Shown one piece after another: positions 29,035 through 39,612 of a stretch of DNA of 64,000 nucleotides (position 1 is the first letter of the stretch; every line of letters starts with the position of its first letter). The stretch spans positions 2,728,001 through 2,792,000 of the forward strand of contig NZ_CP090641.1 of NCBI RefSeq assembly GCF_029633825.1, in the 5' to 3' direction. The notes under the pieces were generated by a model. That model was given only the letters and a program-made list of their open reading frames with translations. It ran no database searches and had not been told where the DNA came from. This DNA comes from Burkholderia contaminans (GTDB lineage Bacteria; Pseudomonadota; Gammaproteobacteria; Burkholderiales; Burkholderiaceae). The position numbers and the translations under genes were made by a program.

Positions 29035-31527
29035 TCAATCCGGCTTGCGCGCCGGGTCGGCGGGCGACGGCGGCCGGGCCGATGCTTCGGCAGCTTGGCC
29101 GTTGTCGCCGCTGCTGCCGTTTGCCTCTTCGACGACAGGCCGCGATCCATCCGCGTATGCAACGACGCTGCGCTGCGGATTGGCGATCCGGATGCCGCGT
29201 TCGCGGAACGTCTCCGCGATCCGCCGGTTGAATTCACGCTGCACGCTCCAGCGCGTCGAGTCCGTGCATTGCATCTGTCCGGACAGCACGAGCGTCGCGC
29301 CGTCGACCTGGTCGATACCCCAGTAGCTGAAGTCCGACAGGATGCCGTCGCGGTACTTCGGATCGTCGCGCAATGCGGCACCGATCTCCTTCAGCGTCGC
29401 GATCGCGCGATCGATGTCCTCGCCGTAGGCAATGCTGATCTTGACGGCCGCGTTGCCGAGCCCGCGATTCGTATTGTTGACGGTCGTCACCGAGCTGAAC
29501 GGGATCGTGTACAACGACCCGTCGCCGGCGCGCAGCCGCACGGTGCGGATCGACAGGTACTCGACCGTTCCCGACACGCCGGCGAGCGTGACCCAGTCGC
29601 CCACCTGCATCGCGTTTTCCATCAGCAGGAAGATCCCGGTGATGAAATCCTGCACGAGCTTCTGCGAGCCGAAGCCGAGCGCGACGCCGAAGATGCTGGC
29701 GCCGGCAAGCAACGGGCCGACGTTCACGCCGAGCTGGCTGAGGCCCGTCAGCACGACGACGAGCGCGATCATCACGAACAGCAGCGAGCGCAGCATGGGC
29801 AGCAGCGTGCGCAGGCGCGCCGCGCGCATGAGATTGCCTTCGCGCGTCCATCGTTGCAGGCGGCGCTCGATGGCGATGTTCGCGGCTTCCCACACGATGA
29901 GCGCGACGATGGCCGCAATCGCGATCGTCACCAGCGCCGACGCGAGCCGGTGGCCGATCGTGCCGGTTTCGAACGCGCGGAAGATCGGCACGCCCCAGAT
30001 CTGCAGCAGCAGCACGAAGGTCACGATGCCGATCGCGCCCGACACGATCTGGCGCAGCAGCGGGTAGTAGCGGTACGCGTGCGCATGGACGAGCGTGCGA
30101 TCTTCGTCGCGGCCCTGGAACAGCCGCGCGAGCGCGCCGAACACGACGATCGACACGATCCGCATGCCGATCATCACGGCGATCGAGCGGCCGCCGAGCG
30201 TGATCAGCACGCGGTAGCCGTTGTGGACGTCGAGCGCCCACACGAACCACAGGGCCATCACGATGAAGACCGATACGGGCGCCCACGCGTCCGCGAGCGC
30301 ATTGGCGATCATCGTGAACGACGGGCGATCCTCGCCGGCAGCGCGGATTCGCGCGGCGACCGGCAGGCGGCACCGGAGGATCAGCGCCGAGATCATCAGG
30401 TGCCCGATGAGCGCGACGGCTTTCAGCAGCGCGACGTGACCGGCGTCGCTGAGGCCGAAGTTCGCGGCGATCTCGACCGCGGCCGTGCACGCGCCGACCA
30501 CGATCACGATTCGCGCGATCGAGCGTTGCGCGAAGTCGGCCCATGCGTCGCTGATGTGCAGCAACCGCAACTGCCGCGCATCGGGCTGGAAGAACAGCCG
30601 GCTGACGATCGTGACGAGCCGGCAGATCATGTAGATGTCGATCAGCGCTTCGAGCGCGGATTCGATCGGGGTGCTCGTATCGTCGATCACCGACATCGTC
30701 AGGCTCGCGACGCCGACGAACACGAGCAGCGGCACGGCACGCAACGCAAGGCTGACGAGCGCGCGCGGCATCCGGTGCAGCAGCGTGGTTTGGCGGCGCG
30801 CGTGGCCGCGGCTTTGCGACGACGCGGGCGCGGCGTCGGGAGCGTCGGGAGCGCTCGGCGGGGCGGTCGTGCCCGGTGGCGCGTTGCCGTCATCGAGCGT
30901 CGCGGAGCCGGGTGTAACGGACTCGGACTCGGATTCGGGTTCGGGCGTGGTGCGGCGCCACGTGTCGGCGCGCCGAGCGGCCACCGCGGCCAGCGCACGT
31001 CGCAGCAGCCGCTTCGCGAACCATTCGACGAGGAGCGCAGGCACGAGCACAGCGATGATGATCCAGAGCGCGTGTGCAAGATCCGCGCGCTCGTCGGCGC
31101 GCACCAGCTTGTCATGCCACCAGCTGCCGACCGAGCCGACGTCGAGCAGCGAGTGCAGCGACTCCTTCAGCGCGCCGCCGATTTCGATGGTCCAGCGCGA
31201 CCCCTGCCGGACGAGCATCGATGCGAGCCCGTTCGAGGTCAGTGCGGCCGGGGTCGCGGTGGCCGACGCGGCGCTGGCTGCCGCTGCATCGCTCGCCGCG
31301 ATCGCGGGTGCACTCAGCGCACCGACGGCCGCGATCGCACGCAGCGTCGTTTCGACCTGAGCGCGCTCGCGCGGATTTTCGAGCACGTTGAGTGCCTGCT
31401 GCGCCTGTTGCGGCGTCAGCGCGGGCGCGGCGCCGGAAGCGGCCGACGCGGCGGTCGGGGCGGGAACGGCCGCATGGGCGGCCGAGACGACGGCGGCCAG
31501 CAGCCAGCCGAGGAGGAAATGTCGCAT
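29035..31527 (-). CDS. Large MscS-family mechanosensitive channel
   Basis: An 830-residue membrane protein with a signal peptide (to about residue 20), a Pro/Ala-rich periplasmic stretch with a charged loop near residues 190-240, about ten transmembrane helices, and a C-terminal MscS core. The pore helix segment GPLLAGASIFGVALGFGSQK and the following VQDFITGIFLLMENAMQVGDW are characteristic, and the beta domain begins VTLAGVSGTVEYLSIRTVRLR. The architecture resembles E. coli YbiO. Such channels open under membrane tension and release solutes on osmotic downshock. It ends convergent with the TetR gene and has no operon partner. Confidence 0.89.
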   Translation of the reverse strand: MRHFLLGWLLAAVVSAAHAAVPAPTAASAASGAAPALTPQQAQQALNVLENPRERAQVETTLRAIAAVGALSAPAIAASDAAAASAASATATPAALTSNGLASMLVRQGSRWTIEIGGALKESLHSLLDVGSVGSWWHDKLVRADERADLAHALWIIIAVLVPALLVEWFAKRLLRRALAAVAARRADTWRRTTPEPESESESVTPGSATLDDGNAPPGTTAPPSAPDAPDAAPASSQSRGHARRQTTLLHRMPRALVSLALRAVPLLVFVGVASLTMSVIDDTSTPIESALEALIDIYMICRLVTIVSRLFFQPDARQLRLLHISDAWADFAQRSIARIVIVVGACTAAVEIAANFGLSDAGHVALLKAVALIGHLMISALILRCRLPVAARIRAAGEDRPSFTMIANALADAWAPVSVFIVMALWFVWALDVHNGYRVLITLGGRSIAVMIGMRIVSIVVFGALARLFQGRDEDRTLVHAHAYRYYPLLRQIVSGAIGIVTFVLLLQIWGVPIFRAFETGTIGHRLASALVTIAIAAIVALIVWEAANIAIERRLQRWTREGNLMRAARLRTLLPMLRSLLFVMIALVVVLTGLSQLGVNVGPLLAGASIFGVALGFGSQKLVQDFITGIFLLMENAMQVGDWVTLAGVSGTVEYLSIRTVRLRAGDGSLYTIPFSSVTTVNNTNRGLGNAAVKISIAYGEDIDRAIATLKEIGAALRDDPKYRDGILSDFSYWGIDQVDGATLVLSGQMQCTDSTRWSVQREFNRRIAETFRERGIRIANPQRSVVAYADGSRPVVEEANGSSGDNGQAAEASARPPSPADPARKPD

Positions 31528-31826
31528 GGAGTAGGCATGCGGGCGCGCATCGGCGCGCGGCCCGCCAGGCTGAACGATGGACGGAAGTTAACATGATTGC
31601 GATTGGAACCGAATAGTTCCACCGACGGCCATTCGAATCGGGCATACCCGACGCGGCGCGGGCGTTTGCGGCGCGTTTGCGCAGTCATGTGTCCGACGCA
31701 GACTGCAGGTCGTCGGACAGGTTGGGTCGTTTCAATCGTCAGCGCGTAAGGCATTTGTAATGCCTGCTCGTCTGCACCGATGAGCCGCGCACGCGTCGGA
31801 TCGAATTAATCTGGAATCCTGCGGAA

Positions 31827-32786
31827 TCACGCTCGCTCGTCGTGAAAAACCGGCAGAACGTGTTCCGCGATTTCCTCGATGACTTCGCGCACGGGCCGGT
31901 CCGAGCCCGGATTCAGCGTGACGTGATGCGTGCCTGACGCGCGCATATCCCGCAGGATGTCGATCAATGCGCGGCGGCCGGTTGCATAGCCGAGCGGCAA
32001 TGCGATGGCTGGCGCGTCGGGATCCGCGACGAGATCGAGCCGCATCGACACGCCGAATGCGCGAAAGGCCGGCGATGCGAGCCGGTCGACCGCCGCGCGC
32101 CACATCGAATAGCGCGCGCGCTGCGTGTCCGGATCGCGGTGGTACGTCATCCAGCCGATCGAGTGCCGTGCGATCCAGTCGACGCTTTGCCCGCCCGAGC
32201 CGACCGCCAGCATCGGCACCGCGTCGGCGCCGCGCGGCAGCAGCGTGAATTCGGGCGCATCGGGCGGCGCTTCGTCGGGCAGGACGCGCGACGGCACGCC
32301 GAGCGCGGCAGCGACGACGTCCCAGTGTGCGCGGTAGCGGTCGCGCCGCGTCTGCGCATCGACACCGAACGCCGCATATTCGGGCGGCCGGTCGCCGGAG
32401 CCGAGCCCGAGGACGAAGCGGCCGCCCGACAGCGTCGCGACCGACAGCGCGCCTTTCGCGATATGCAGCGGATGACGCAGCGGCAGCACGATCGCGCCGC
32501 TGGCGAGCGCGATCCGCCGCGTGCGTGACGCCAGTGCGCCGAGCAGGACCCACGGGTCGAGATGGCCGACCGGATCGGGGTAGTCGGCGCTGTTCAGCGG
32601 CACGTCGCGAATCCACAGCGCGCGAAAGCCGTGCATGTCGGCCAGCGCCGCGAGTTCGAGCTGCTCGTCGAAGTCGGCGACGATATGGCCGGTGCGAAGC
32701 AGCGGAAGCGTGAGGCCGATCGACAACCGTCCGTCCGAAAAGACACGATGCGCGACATCGGGGCGGGCAGGAGCGGGCGTGGTCAT
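31827..32786 (-). CDS. Luciferase-like (LLM) flavin-dependent oxidoreductase
   Basis: A 319-residue bacterial-luciferase-like monooxygenase. The pattern FDEQLELAALADMHGFRALWIRDVP, then LLGALASRTRRIALASGAIVLPLRHP and GGRFVLGLGSGDRPPEYAAFG, fits the TIGR03571-type branch. Family members oxidise organic substrates with reduced FMN or F420; the substrate here is unknown. aagga precedes the start on the minus strand. It has no operon partner. Confidence 0.87.
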   Translation of the reverse strand: MTTPAPARPDVAHRVFSDGRLSIGLTLPLLRTGHIVADFDEQLELAALADMHGFRALWIRDVPLNSADYPDPVGHLDPWVLLGALASRTRRIALASGAIVLPLRHPLHIAKGALSVATLSGGRFVLGLGSGDRPPEYAAFGVDAQTRRDRYRAHWDVVAAALGVPSRVLPDEAPPDAPEFTLLPRGADAVPMLAVGSGGQSVDWIARHSIGWMTYHRDPDTQRARYSMWRAAVDRLASPAFRAFGVSMRLDLVADPDAPAIALPLGYATGRRALIDILRDMRASGTHHVTLNPGSDRPVREVIEEIAEHVLPVFHDERA

Positions 32787-32971
32787 GTCGAGTCCTTGGC
32801 GGCGGCGTGAAGCGAACGTGCGACGTTGCGTGTCCGAATGCTAGCGTGTTTGCACGACGGTTGCGCGGCACGGCATGCGCGGTGACCGGTCGACGTCGAG
32901 GCAACGCAGGTCATGCGGGCAGCGGGCCGTGCATAATCGGTGCCTTTCGTCATTGAACACAACGAATCCGG

Positions 32972-33370
32972 ATGAACACGCTTCAACGCATGGCGATCGG
33001 TCTGGCGGCAAGCGCGATGCTTTTCGCGGTCGCGTCGGACGCGCTCGCGGACGATGCCGAGCGCGCCGCTATCTGCAAGACCGCCGAGCAAACGGGTTAC
33101 ACGGCCGACATCCGCAATTGCCTGGCGCTGAAATACGAAGCGGCCGACAAGCGCTTGAATGCCGTCTACAAGACGAAGATGGCGAACCTGGACGAGCAGG
33201 GCAAGGCGAGGTTGCGCAACGACGAGCGCCGCTGGCTCAAGGCGCGGGATGCCGCCTGTGCGGAATCGCGGCAGCCCGATGCGGGCGGCACGCTCGGGCT
33301 CGTGGAAGTCGACAGTTGCTTCGTCAACGAAACCGAGCGTCGCATCAGGGCTATCGAAGCCTTTCGTTGA
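32972..33370 (+). CDS. LprI-family (DUF1311) secreted protein
   Basis: A 132-residue protein with a signal peptide cut near ALADDAERA (about residue 26). The mature part is a lysozyme-inhibitor LprI N-terminal domain: a run of spaced cysteines (AICK, NCLAL, AACAES, DSCFV) and the LDEQGKARLRNDERRWLKARDAAC block. LprI of Mycobacterium inhibits lysozyme; most proteobacterial members are uncharacterised. It lies alone and converges on the acetyltransferase gene. Confidence 0.83.
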   Translation: MNTLQRMAIGLAASAMLFAVASDALADDAERAAICKTAEQTGYTADIRNCLALKYEAADKRLNAVYKTKMANLDEQGKARLRNDERRWLKARDAACAESRQPDAGGTLGLVEVDSCFVNETERRIRAIEAFR

Positions 33371-33391
33371 GGTGTCGCGCCGGCCCCGGCA

Positions 33392-34123
33392 CTATCCCAC
33401 CCGCAGCGTCGTGCCACGCAATGTGAGGCCGAGGCGCGACGCCACGCGTTGTGACGCGCGGTTGTCGCTGTCGGTGCTGTAGAACAGCGTGCGCGTTTGA
33501 AGCGACGGCAGGCGCGACCACGCGGCGGTCACCGCCGCCGCGAGGCCGCGCCCCCGAAACGCAGGGGCCGTCGCGAGACCGAGTTCCGCACCGACGTCGG
33601 ACAGCCGTGCGGCGAACGCGACCGAGGCGACTTCTCCGTCGACGACGGCCGCGCACCACGGCGCCCACAGGTCGGCGACGCTCCGAAACCCCATCGAGAA
33701 CAGGCCGCCGGGCATCCCGCGTGCGGACAGCGCATGCAGCAGATGCCGGCCCGCGTCACTGTCGCCGTCGATCAGCGCGACGCGTGCGTCGGTGTCGAAA
33801 TCGAGTGCGTGCGGCAGCGGGTAGACGAGGCCGATGTTCCAGTGCGGAACGGGCGCGAGCAGCGTGAGATAGCGTTCGAGATGCGCGGGTTGCATGCGGC
33901 CTGCCAACGGCGGTTCGCTGCTGGTCAGGCGCGCGAGTGCGTCGGCGACAGCGGGAGGCACGTCGGCGCGTACGCCCGCCAGGTTGCCGTCCGCGCATCG
34001 GCCGAGCCAGAAGCGGGGAGCGGGCGAGCGGTCGGGATCGTTCTCGCGTTCGATCCGGCGGTCCGGATGCAGGCAAAACAGCGTGCGGTAGTCGATATCC
34101 AGCCAGTCGTGTGTGTCGGGCAT
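33392..34123 (-). CDS. GNAT-family N-acetyltransferase
   Basis: A 243-residue protein. The C-terminal half (about residues 135-243) is a GNAT fold with the acetyl-CoA-binding segment TAPAFRGRGLAAAVTAAW and the closing strand FYSTDSDNRASQRVASRLGL. The N-terminal 130 residues are a less conserved domain seen in FR47-type members. The acceptor substrate is unknown. It lies alone and converges on the LprI gene. Confidence 0.82.
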   Translation of the reverse strand: MPDTHDWLDIDYRTLFCLHPDRRIERENDPDRSPAPRFWLGRCADGNLAGVRADVPPAVADALARLTSSEPPLAGRMQPAHLERYLTLLAPVPHWNIGLVYPLPHALDFDTDARVALIDGDSDAGRHLLHALSARGMPGGLFSMGFRSVADLWAPWCAAVVDGEVASVAFAARLSDVGAELGLATAPAFRGRGLAAAVTAAWSRLPSLQTRTLFYSTDSDNRASQRVASRLGLTLRGTTLRVG

Positions 34124-34960
34124 GCGGTGGGTAGGCGTCTCCAGTCAGGTGGGGGAAGCAGCACGAGGAATGCCGGGGCGGGCCCGCACGTCCATTCGCG
34201 CAAACGCGGCACTGTGGGGCGATTGTAAGCCGTTCGGCAATCGCGCGCGGATGCAACGCCGCGCCACCCGCGCGGGCCGGGCCGGCGCCGCGTGACGGCA
34301 TGCCCGGCCAACGGCAGCCGCCTCGGCCCGCGTTTCAGTTTCGAAACGTTCGCGCTGCTTGCCGGGGCCCGATGCGCGTCGATGGCCCCGTATCGGCCCG
34401 CGCGGCCTTGCGGCATGAAGCATGGTGCGCTCCTTGCATATCTGTGCACGCCGTGAGCGCGGTCGCGGACGCAGTCGGTCCGGCGATCGCTTCAGTAGGT
34501 CGGACGTATCGGAGACGGGGACAAGAGAATGAAAACAGACCGAATCGCAACGTGTCGTGTTGCAAACATGAATCGTCGACCTGCCGGGCTATTCGCTTCG
34601 CCGTTTATCGAGGCGACGTGAGCGCGCGGCTTTCCGTTCCGTCCGAGCAATCGGGTTTGTTCTGAACGACGACGTGCTGGCATGACGCACGAGGCCGACT
34701 GGTGCCGGTCGGCCGTCGGGGATGAACCGTGAATGCCTGCGGATGGCCGGCCCGGATCCCGGATCGTCAATCTGCCGCGCGCAACGCGAGTCGTCGCGCG
34801 GCGTAGGTGTGTGCGCGCCATACATCGTGGCGGCGCGACCGGGCGAACCGGAATGCGCCGGAAAGCCGGCAGCGCATCGATGCATTCGGCATCGCGGAAC
34901 ACATGGAGTCCAGGGGAAGCGTTCACCAGCCGCAGCAAGGCGGACGCCGCGAAATTGTGC
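34124..34960. other. Long gene-poor stretch before the orphan terminator
   Basis: More than 800 bases with no credible protein gene on either strand. A 30-codon frame at 34529-34621 (MKTDRIATCRV) has only a weak purine-rich leader. The stretch ends in two hairpins and a terminator described separately. Confidence 0.5.
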
Positions 34961-34966
34961 TGTCAG

Positions 34967-35036
34967 TTGATCCACTACCCCGATGGATCAATTGTTGAAG
35001 CGCCCATCGCCGAATGGCGGATGGGCGTCTTTTTTT
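34967..35036 (+). ncRNA. Orphan terminator with upstream hairpin; possible small RNA or cobB leader
   Basis: ttgatcca (34967-34974) and tggatcaa (34984-34991) form a perfect hairpin. It is followed by a strong terminator: cgcccatcgcc (35001-35011) with ggc-g-gatgggcg (35016-35027), one bulge, then tct and six more T to 35036. No plus-strand gene precedes it within 1.6 kb, and the nearest gene on the left faces away. It therefore ends either an independent small RNA or a leader transcript of cobB, whose start is 124 bases downstream. The 5' end is not defined. Confidence 0.5.
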
Positions 35037-35159
35037 ATGCGCCGGTGTGCGACGCGGGCCATCGGCCCGATCGCGCGGCGTTCTGTATCATGTGCTGGCG
35101 TGCCTGGCCGCCCGTGCGGGCGCACGGCTTGCCGGCGCGCCCGATCACGCGTTGCCAAC

Positions 35160-36056
35160 ATGAACGACAAAGCTCAGAACGACCCCTCAACCGCCGACGT
35201 CGATCCGGCCGCACTCGATGCGCTGCACACGTTCGTCGAGCGTCATCCACGCCTGCTGGTACTCACCGGCGCGGGCATCAGCACCGATTCCGGCATTCCC
35301 GGCTATCGCGACCGCAATGGCCAATGGATGCGTTCGCCGCCGATCCAGCTACACGAATTCCTCGGCTCCGATGCCGCGCGGCGGCGCTATTGGGCGCGCA
35401 GCATGATCGGCTGGCCCGTCGTCGGCCGCGCGCGGCCGAACGGGTCGCACGTGGCGCTGGCGCGGCTCGGCAACGCGGGACGGATCGAGCGTCTCGTCAC
35501 GCAGAACGTCGACGGCCTGCACCAGCGCGCGGGCAGCGGCGACGTCATTGAACTGCACGGCGGAATCGACGGCGTCACGTGCCTCGGCTGCGGCGCGCAT
35601 CATGCGCGCGCGACGATCCAGGTCATGCTCGAGGCCGACAATCCCGAACTGCTGGGCGCGGAGGCCGAGCCGGCCGCGGATGGCGACGCGCACCTCGAAT
35701 GGGCCGCGCTCGACACGTTCCGCATTCCGGCGTGCCCCGCGTGCGGCGGGCTGCTGAAGCCGGCGGTCGTGTTCTTCGGCGAAAACGTGCCGCGCGAGCG
35801 CGTGGCGCTCGCGTCGCAGGCGCTCGAAGCGGCCGATGCGCTGCTGGTCGTCGGCTCGTCGTTGATGGTGTATTCCGGCTACCGCTTCTGCGTGTGGGCG
35901 CAGGCACAGAACAAGCCGGTCGCCGCGCTCAATCTCGGCCATACGCGCGCCGATCCAATGCTCACGCTGAAGGTCGAGGCGCGCTGCGCACCCGCGCTCG
36001 ACGCGCTGACTGCGCGGCTGGGCCTCGCGGGCCACGCACCGGAGCTGGCATCGTGA
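35160..36056 (+). CDS. cobB: Class II sirtuin-type NAD-dependent deacylase
   Basis: A 298-residue sirtuin. The NAD-binding motif GAGISTDSGIPGYRDRNGQW lies near residue 38, the catalytic region TQNVDGLHQRAG with its histidine near residue 125, and the zinc site consists of CLGCG and CPACG cysteine pairs separated by an unusually long insert rich in acidic residues. GYRD in place of DYR and the long zinc insert mark the SIRT4-like class II. It removes acyl groups from lysines using NAD. ATG 35160 starts the family sequence; upstream frame to 34983 runs through the terminator. It overlaps the next gene by four bases. Confidence 0.92.
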   Translation: MNDKAQNDPSTADVDPAALDALHTFVERHPRLLVLTGAGISTDSGIPGYRDRNGQWMRSPPIQLHEFLGSDAARRRYWARSMIGWPVVGRARPNGSHVALARLGNAGRIERLVTQNVDGLHQRAGSGDVIELHGGIDGVTCLGCGAHHARATIQVMLEADNPELLGAEAEPAADGDAHLEWAALDTFRIPACPACGGLLKPAVVFFGENVPRERVALASQALEAADALLVVGSSLMVYSGYRFCVWAQAQNKPVAALNLGHTRADPMLTLKVEARCAPALDALTARLGLAGHAPELAS

Positions 36057-36694
36057 CCGATCCGATCTCTTCTCCCGATCCGTCCGCGCGGCTGTCGGCG
36101 CCGGCAGCCGAACGCAATCGCGGGCCGATCCTCGACGTCTTGCGCCGTGTGCTCCCGGCAAGTGGCCGCGTGCTCGAAATCGCGAGCGGCACGGGGCAGC
36201 ACGCGGTCCACTTCGCGCAGGCGCTGCCGGGCCTGCACTGGCAGCCGAGCGATCCCGATGCGCAGGCGCGGCGCTCGATCGCCGCGTGGGTTGCCCATGC
36301 GGGCCTCGCCAACGTTGCCGGGCCGCTCGCGTTCGACGTGCGCGACGCGTCGTGGCCGGTCGACGCGCTCGATGCAATCGTCTGCATCAACATGATCCAC
36401 ATCTCGCCGTGGGCCTGCACCGACGCGCTGTTCGCGGGTGCGTCGCGCCTGCTGAGGCCGGGCGGCGTGCTGTTCCTTTACGGGCCGTATCGCCGCGAGG
36501 GCCGGCATACGGCGCCGTCGAACGAGGCGTTCGACCTGCAATTGCGCAGCCGCGACCCGTCGTGGGGCGTGCGCGATCTCGAGACCGTCGTTGCGCTCGG
36601 CCTCGATCGCGGGCTCGACTGCATCGAGGTAGTCGAGATGCCGGCGAACAACCTGAGCGTCGTGTTCCGGCGGCTGCCGCACGCGGAGCAATGA
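36053..36694 (+). CDS. DUF938 SAM-dependent methyltransferase-like protein
   Basis: A 213-residue protein of the DUF938 family with a class I methyltransferase fold. Motif I reads VLEIASGTGQHAVHFA; a WQPSDPD segment supplies the acidic loop, and DAIVCINMIHISPW and LRPGGVLFLYGPYRR follow. The substrate is unknown. The GTG start lies inside the last codons of cobB (GTGA overlap), so the two are translationally coupled. The GTG is supported by the conserved sequence beginning shortly after it. Confidence 0.88.
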   Translation: MTDPISSPDPSARLSAPAAERNRGPILDVLRRVLPASGRVLEIASGTGQHAVHFAQALPGLHWQPSDPDAQARRSIAAWVAHAGLANVAGPLAFDVRDASWPVDALDAIVCINMIHISPWACTDALFAGASRLLRPGGVLFLYGPYRREGRHTAPSNEAFDLQLRSRDPSWGVRDLETVVALGLDRGLDCIEVVEMPANNLSVVFRRLPHAEQ

Positions 36695-36791
36695 CACGCA
36701 AGCGCGCATCGCCGCCGGGTTTCCACTATCCTTTCGCCTGTGCGCGCGACCCGGTTCGGGTCGCGCCCCGTTTTTTCCGGAGAATTGACTA

Positions 36792-38204
<1,413 letters not shown>

Positions 38205-38236
38205 CGGGCTGGCGGCGGCAACATTGTTGCGAAAAT

Positions 38237-38258
38237 CTATTCTTTGAATAGGGTTTTT
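38237..38258 (+). terminator. Possible weak terminator after gnd
   Basis: ctattc-ttt-gaatag followed by ggtttttc: a short six-base-pair stem with a T-run, 33 bases after the gnd stop. Confidence 0.4.
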
Positions 38259-38404
38259 CTATCCCGGATGCCGACATTGTTGGCTCCGGGGAAACAGTGT
38301 TTTCGTTCTTTCATGGTTTTCCCTAGGTGCTGCCGGGACTAAACTCTGTTCCATCGCTGCAGACATGGTGTGTGCGGCGGAGCAAAAAAATCCCGGAGGT
38401 AATC

Positions 38405-38749
38405 ATGAAATCGCTGATCGCAACGTTCGCCGCAGCTGCCGTCCTCGCCGTTCCCGCCGTCTCGTTCGCCCAACAGAACGCGCCCGTCACCCGTGCACAA
38501 GTGAAGGCCGATCTGGTCGCCGTCCAACAGGCCGGCTACAAGCTGGGCAGCGACCGTACGAACTACCCGGAAGGCATCCTGGCTGCTGAAGCCCGCCTGA
38601 ACCCGCAACAGAACGTCGCCGCTGCCGACACGACCGGCTACGGCGCGCAACCGGCCGCTGCGCAAGAATCCGGCGCACCGGCCAAGGCCAAGACCGGCTG
38701 GCAAGTCAAGCGCATCGCTGACGACGCCCCGATCTACAAGGGTCGTTAA
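38405..38749 (+). CDS. DUF4148 small secreted protein
   Basis: A 114-residue protein with a signal peptide (MKSLIATFAAAAVLAVPAVSFA) and a DUF4148 core marked by VTRAQVKADLVAVQQAGYKLGS and NYPEGILAAEARL. This family is expanded in Burkholderiales and has no known function; many members are induced by stress. A near-perfect ggaggt lies seven bases before ATG 38405, so translation should be strong. The gene is flanked by terminators and stands alone. Confidence 0.9.
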   Translation: MKSLIATFAAAAVLAVPAVSFAQQNAPVTRAQVKADLVAVQQAGYKLGSDRTNYPEGILAAEARLNPQQNVAAADTTGYGAQPAAAQESGAPAKAKTGWQVKRIADDAPIYKGR

Positions 38750-38792
38750 GGGTTGGGCCGCCCCGGCGGCCTGATCCGGCCCCCGAAGTACG

Positions 38793-38834
38793 AACAGCCC
38801 GCCGTTCCGTCATCCGGAACGGCGGGCTGTTTCC
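38793..38834. terminator. Strong terminator after the DUF4148 gene
   Basis: A 16-bp perfect stem (aacagcccgccgttcc / ggaacggcgggctgtt) with a seven-base loop, followed by tcc. It can also serve the convergent hypothetical gene on the minus strand. Confidence 0.85.
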
Positions 38835-38867
38835 ATTGGCGGCGCGCGTGTCGCGCGAGCCGTCAGT

Positions 38868-39188
38868 TCAGTGCAGTGCGCGCCGGCCGCGCCCGATATC
38901 CCGGTACAGCGCTTCGGCCGGTTCCAGCACCTGCAGCCACGTTTCGTCGTAGCCGCTCAGCGTATCGAGCGCATCGCGCAGCCGCTCGATCGCAAGGATC
39001 GGCAGCTCGACGCTGTGGCGCGTGGCGCCGGTCATGTGCGCGACGCTCGCCAGCTGGACGAGCGCATCGGCCGCCTCGGCGACGTCGGTCGCGAACAGCA
39101 GGTGCCGGTTGAGCAATTCGACCAGGCCGCTGGAACCGGAGAAGTCGTCGGCGTCGAGCTGCACGGAAAGAAACGTCGCGTTGTTCAT
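38868..39188 (-). CDS. Hypothetical protein, unrecognised
   Basis: A 106-residue soluble, acidic, helical protein without a signal peptide or any motif I recognise. Notable segments are DADDFSGSSGLVELLNRHLLF and HSVELPILAIERLRDAL. On the minus strand aggag lies eight bases before ATG 39188, which decides for that start over the ATG at 39194 that touches the same site. The codon use resembles its neighbours and both ends are defined, so it is probably real. Confidence 0.6.
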   Translation of the reverse strand: MNNATFLSVQLDADDFSGSSGLVELLNRHLLFATDVAEAADALVQLASVAHMTGATRHSVELPILAIERLRDALDTLSGYDETWLQVLEPAEALYRDIGRGRRALH

Positions 39189-39612
39189 TGTCATGCTCCT
39201 CGTTGTCGTTGGGTCGCGCAGTGCATCACCGAGTATAGGTGGCGATCGAAGGGAAGAATGTGACGGGATCGGTACTGCCCGCGAGGGCGGCACGGCATGC
39301 GGACGAGCCGCTTCAGGCCCGCCTGACGGCCCGTGCGGGGGGGCTTGCCGGCCACAGGAGCGCCGGGGCGATGCCGCAAGATTGTTGCCGGATCAGGCGC
39401 CTGACGCGGCCTTGACCGCCACAAATGGTATCTTTGCCGATCGGGACACGCGAAAAAGGGGCCGATGAGTCCATTCGCACCAACGTCCCGCTGTGGAAAC
39501 TGACGGCCGCAAGCGCGGTCGGATACTGATTGGTCCGGCCGTTCGGCCGGACATCGTGCGTCGCGCGCCGGGGGGCGGTGGGCGGCGCAACGACGCAAAT
39601 CCGGGAGGACCT
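39189..39612. other. Gap upstream of the LytM lipoprotein gene
   Basis: A 424-base divergent region. I see no gene and no clear promoter; a TTGACC at 39412 has a TATCTT only 11 bases away, too close for sigma-70. Confidence 0.4.

Noticed and set aside
29095..31596. 833-codon plus-strand frame opposite the MscS-type gene
   Set aside because: Composition of a shadow frame (Arg, His, Asp, Glu) and no domain; the minus-strand channel is clear.
34529..34621. 30-codon frame MKTDRIATCRV in the gene-poor stretch
   Set aside because: Only a weak purine-rich leader and no evidence of conservation; too little to call a gene.
39412..39434. TTGACC with TATCTT before the LytM gene
   Set aside because: Spacing of 11 bases is too short for a sigma-70 promoter.
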